A stretch of 64,000 nucleotides of DNA. Origin: Haloarcula limicola (GTDB lineage: Archaea > Halobacteriota > Halobacteria > Halobacteriales > Haloarculaceae). The translations under genes were made by a program, and so were the position numbers. Each line of letters begins with the position of its first letter. Position 1 is the first letter of the stretch. Of the stretch, positions 62,057-64,000 are shown one piece after another. Location: NCBI RefSeq assembly GCF_010119205.1, contig NZ_WRXM01000006.1:1-64000 (forward strand), given 5' to 3'. The notes beneath the pieces are model-generated. The model was not told the DNA's origin. It did no database searches and saw nothing but the letters and a program-made list of their open reading frames with translations.

Positions 62057-64000
62057 ATGGGAGCGAATTCTGAACGAGAAGTAGATTTTTCGCCTAGTCT
62101 CCCGGACCAGTACCAACGGCGATTTGAGGCTCTGACCGATGAACTAATCGAATTTCAGGAGGACCTCGACAGGGAAGTTGCCATCAAGGACGAGATCCGC
62201 TATGTCGAGAATAAAATTGAGGATGAAGTAACTGAAGGCCAGATTCGATATCTCGCAGCGTTAGAGGTTCTTCTAGATCTCATTGAGATCAACTATGACA
62301 TTCGCAAAAACTCCGAACTACACGTAGTTCGTCCGGATCCTGATCGCTACAAAGACGACCCAGAGGAGTTCAAGAAACAGGAACGCGCTGTCCTTCAGAA
62401 AGAACGACGGGCGCAGTTCCGAGAGGAAAGCGTCCGCGAGTTCGTCCGGAAAATGGAGCGAGACACCCGCGTAAACACGAGCGGCGGGCGCAGTGTTCTT
62501 GAAGTAATAACCGATGGGGAAGAACTCTACCAAGACTTAGCACCGCTTCAGGACCAGAGTCAAGAGGAAATCGCCGAAGATCTAGAAGACGTTGTCCAAC
62601 CCTACATACAGAAAGTAGAGACGGGGGAGAAATGTGATCACACCGAGTTGGACCTGATGGATATCTGGCGGTATTTTCGTTATACTTGGCTAACACCATA
62701 CAACACGGTCCCCGGAAGAAATATCAATTTCCTTATTAGAAACGCAGCGAAGCCAAAAGACCCGGTAATGGGGATTGCGACACTGGCAAGCCCCATGATG
62801 AACCTGTCAGTAAGAGATGGCTATATTGGCTGGACCATTGACGCGGTCGAAGATAAACTGCAGCGGAAGAAACGGGTTCACGAATACCAAGAGCAGCTAC
62901 CAGAAGAGAAGCGGACGCCGGACAAGAAAACTCGGACAGTCACCAATACAGAATGGCTAGAGACCGAAGAAGAATACGAAGAGAGGGTCAGCGAGTTCTG
63001 CTCCGATATACGAGAAGCCCTAGAAGACGCCATTAAGGACGCAATATCCAATATCCGTCACGACGACTTTGCCGAGGAACACCCTAAACTCTCTGAGGAA
63101 AGCTTCGTCAACCCCGACAAACGGGTTATTGAGATTCTTGAGGAGATAGAAGTGGAAGCCGAGCAAACCATTGAAAATGGCGAGGACGAGAACCCGGAGA
63201 AGATGGAGTCTTGGGAGGAAAAAAGTGAGACAGCCCTGTTCCGGAAAAAACGGTCTCGAGCACTTCAAAAGCTTCTCCGCGACCGAAAATACTTCCAAGA
63301 ACACAGCGACGAGGACGACGTCGAGTTCATCAGAACAGGGTTGAATAACGACTCTGGGCGGCGAGCTATCAAAACCGCCCTGAAGGAGATCAAAAAGGAG
63401 CGGGTCGGTGCCGGGATGATGAACATCATGGTCTGTGGCGCTATCCCTCCCTACAACCGTATTCTCGGTGGGAAGCTTGTGGCGATGGCCTTGACGGGCC
63501 CCAAGGTCATCGACATGTACCAAGACAAATACGGCGACTACCAGAGCGAAATCGCCAGCTCGATGAAAGGCGAAACAGTGAGCAAACGGAACGAACTGGT
63601 TTTCCTCGACACCACTGGCCTGTTCGAGATTGGAAGTGCCCAGTACGACCGTATCCGGGTTCCAACCGAAAACGGCGAGATCGAATACGACCAGATCGGG
63701 TACACTGAAGGGTACGGTTCAATCCAGTTCGGTCCTGAAACACGAAAACGGATTAGTCAGGTCACACAGTTAGAGGAAGGTCGCAAGGTGGTCCGAGGTC
63801 GGTTCGGAGAAGGTGTCTCTCCTCGCATCCGGAAAATCCGCCGTGGCCTGAAGAACTGCGGTTTAGAGACGGATCTCTTGAAACACGAGTCTAGACGGAT
63901 TGTGTACGGAATCGATCTGGCAGAGAACTCCCAAGACTATCTGCTAGGAATCGACGATAACCCAGAATACTACTGGAAGTTTGACGACCCACAGAAGGAA
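62057..64000 (+). CDS. druA: DruA-like protein (DUF4338), cut by the window edge
   Basis: At least 648 residues are read from ATG at 62057 to the window end without a stop. The C-terminal part matches DUF4338/DruA: ILGGKLVAMALTGPKV (about 461-476), YQDKYGDYQSEIASSMKG, ELVFLDTTGLFEIGSAQYDR, IGYTEGYGSIQFGPETRKRI, and a run of RGRFGEGVSPRIRKIRRGL. DruA is a component of type I Druantia. The 370-390 residues ahead of that core are acidic and coil-rich, making this protein longer than the roughly 400-residue DruA of E. coli as I recall it. It is divergent from the zinc-finger/TRAM/DruE/nuclease operon, with a 223-base shared control region. Confidence 0.85.
   Translation, partial: MGANSEREVDFSPSLPDQYQRRFEALTDELIEFQEDLDREVAIKDEIRYVENKIEDEVTEGQIRYLAALEVLLDLIEINYDIRKNSELHVVRPDPDRYKDDPEEFKKQERAVLQKERRAQFREESVREFVRKMERDTRVNTSGGRSVLEVITDGEELYQDLAPLQDQSQEEIAEDLEDVVQPYIQKVETGEKCDHTELDLMDIWRYFRYTWLTPYNTVPGRNINFLIRNAAKPKDPVMGIATLASPMMNLSVRDGYIGWTIDAVEDKLQRKKRVHEYQEQLPEEKRTPDKKTRTVTNTEWLETEEEYEERVSEFCSDIREALEDAIKDAISNIRHDDFAEEHPKLSEESFVNPDKRVIEILEEIEVEAEQTIENGEDENPEKMESWEEKSETALFRKKRSRALQKLLRDRKYFQEHSDEDDVEFIRTGLNNDSGRRAIKTALKEIKKERVGAGMMNIMVCGAIPPYNRILGGKLVAMALTGPKVIDMYQDKYGDYQSEIASSMKGETVSKRNELVFLDTTGLFEIGSAQYDRIRVPTENGEIEYDQIGYTEGYGSIQFGPETRKRISQVTQLEEGRKVVRGRFGEGVSPRIRKIRRGLKNCGLETDLLKHESRRIVYGIDLAENSQDYLLGIDDNPEYYWKFDDPQKE

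Noticed and set aside
1-64000. CRISPR arrays or cas genes
   Set aside because: No regularly spaced direct repeats were seen, and the only Cas4-like protein belongs to the Druantia-like operon.

Overview
The window looks like DNA of a halophilic archaeon (class Halobacteria). The proteins are strongly acidic, secreted proteins carry twin-arginine plus lipobox signals, several genes have a TATA box about 30 bases before the start codon with almost no leader, and family content (archaeal TBP, archaea-specific SMC-related protein, CxxC mini-proteins) is archaeal. No rRNA gene, intact tRNA gene or CRISPR array was seen.

Layout. (1) 0.1-12.5 kb is a sugar-use region: a CUT2-type ABC importer (ATPase, permease, lipoprotein binding protein) with a divergent second binding-protein gene lacking a signal; a CUT1-type importer (MalK-like ATPase, binding protein, two permeases); two xylose-isomerase-like TIM-barrel proteins; and a Gfo/Idh/MocA dehydrogenase. 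(2) 12.5-19 kb holds a wrecked IS1595-type transposase, an archaea-specific SMC-related protein, a 54-aa histone-fold protein, a TBP paralog, and a two-HTH regulator divergent from a cytochrome P450. (3) 19-31.2 kb is a tightly overlapping nine-gene conjugation operon: VirB2-like pilin, secreted glycoprotein, lipoprotein, VirB6-like membrane protein, VirB4-like ATPase, two ribbon-helix-helix proteins, a very small relaxase candidate and a VirD4-like coupling protein. (4) 31.2-41.4 kb is accessory DNA: zinc mini-proteins, a DUF429/rhomboid pair, a STAND-type NTPase, a winged-helix/PIN pair whose PIN gene has an internal stop, an OB-fold protein and a strongly structured RNA-like element. (5) 41.4-52.1 kb has a 2028-residue GHKL ATPase with a C-terminal DUF3883 domain, a coiled-coil/winged-helix protein, small HTH genes, an IS6-family element and a Mom-like GNAT gene. 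(6) 52.3-64.0 kb is a Druantia-like anti-phage locus: a four-gene operon (zinc-finger protein, TRAM-repeat protein, DruE helicase, Fe-S PD-(D/E)XK nuclease) divergent from a DruA homolog that runs off the window.

Reading the window as a whole: metabolic genes give way to an integrated or plasmid-borne conjugative element with an attached defence island. I see no integrase or recombinase, so the borders of the element are not defined here. The strongest candidate for an undescribed system is the Druantia-like locus, whose partner genes (TRAM-repeat protein, Fe-S nuclease) I do not recognise from the published Druantia layouts.
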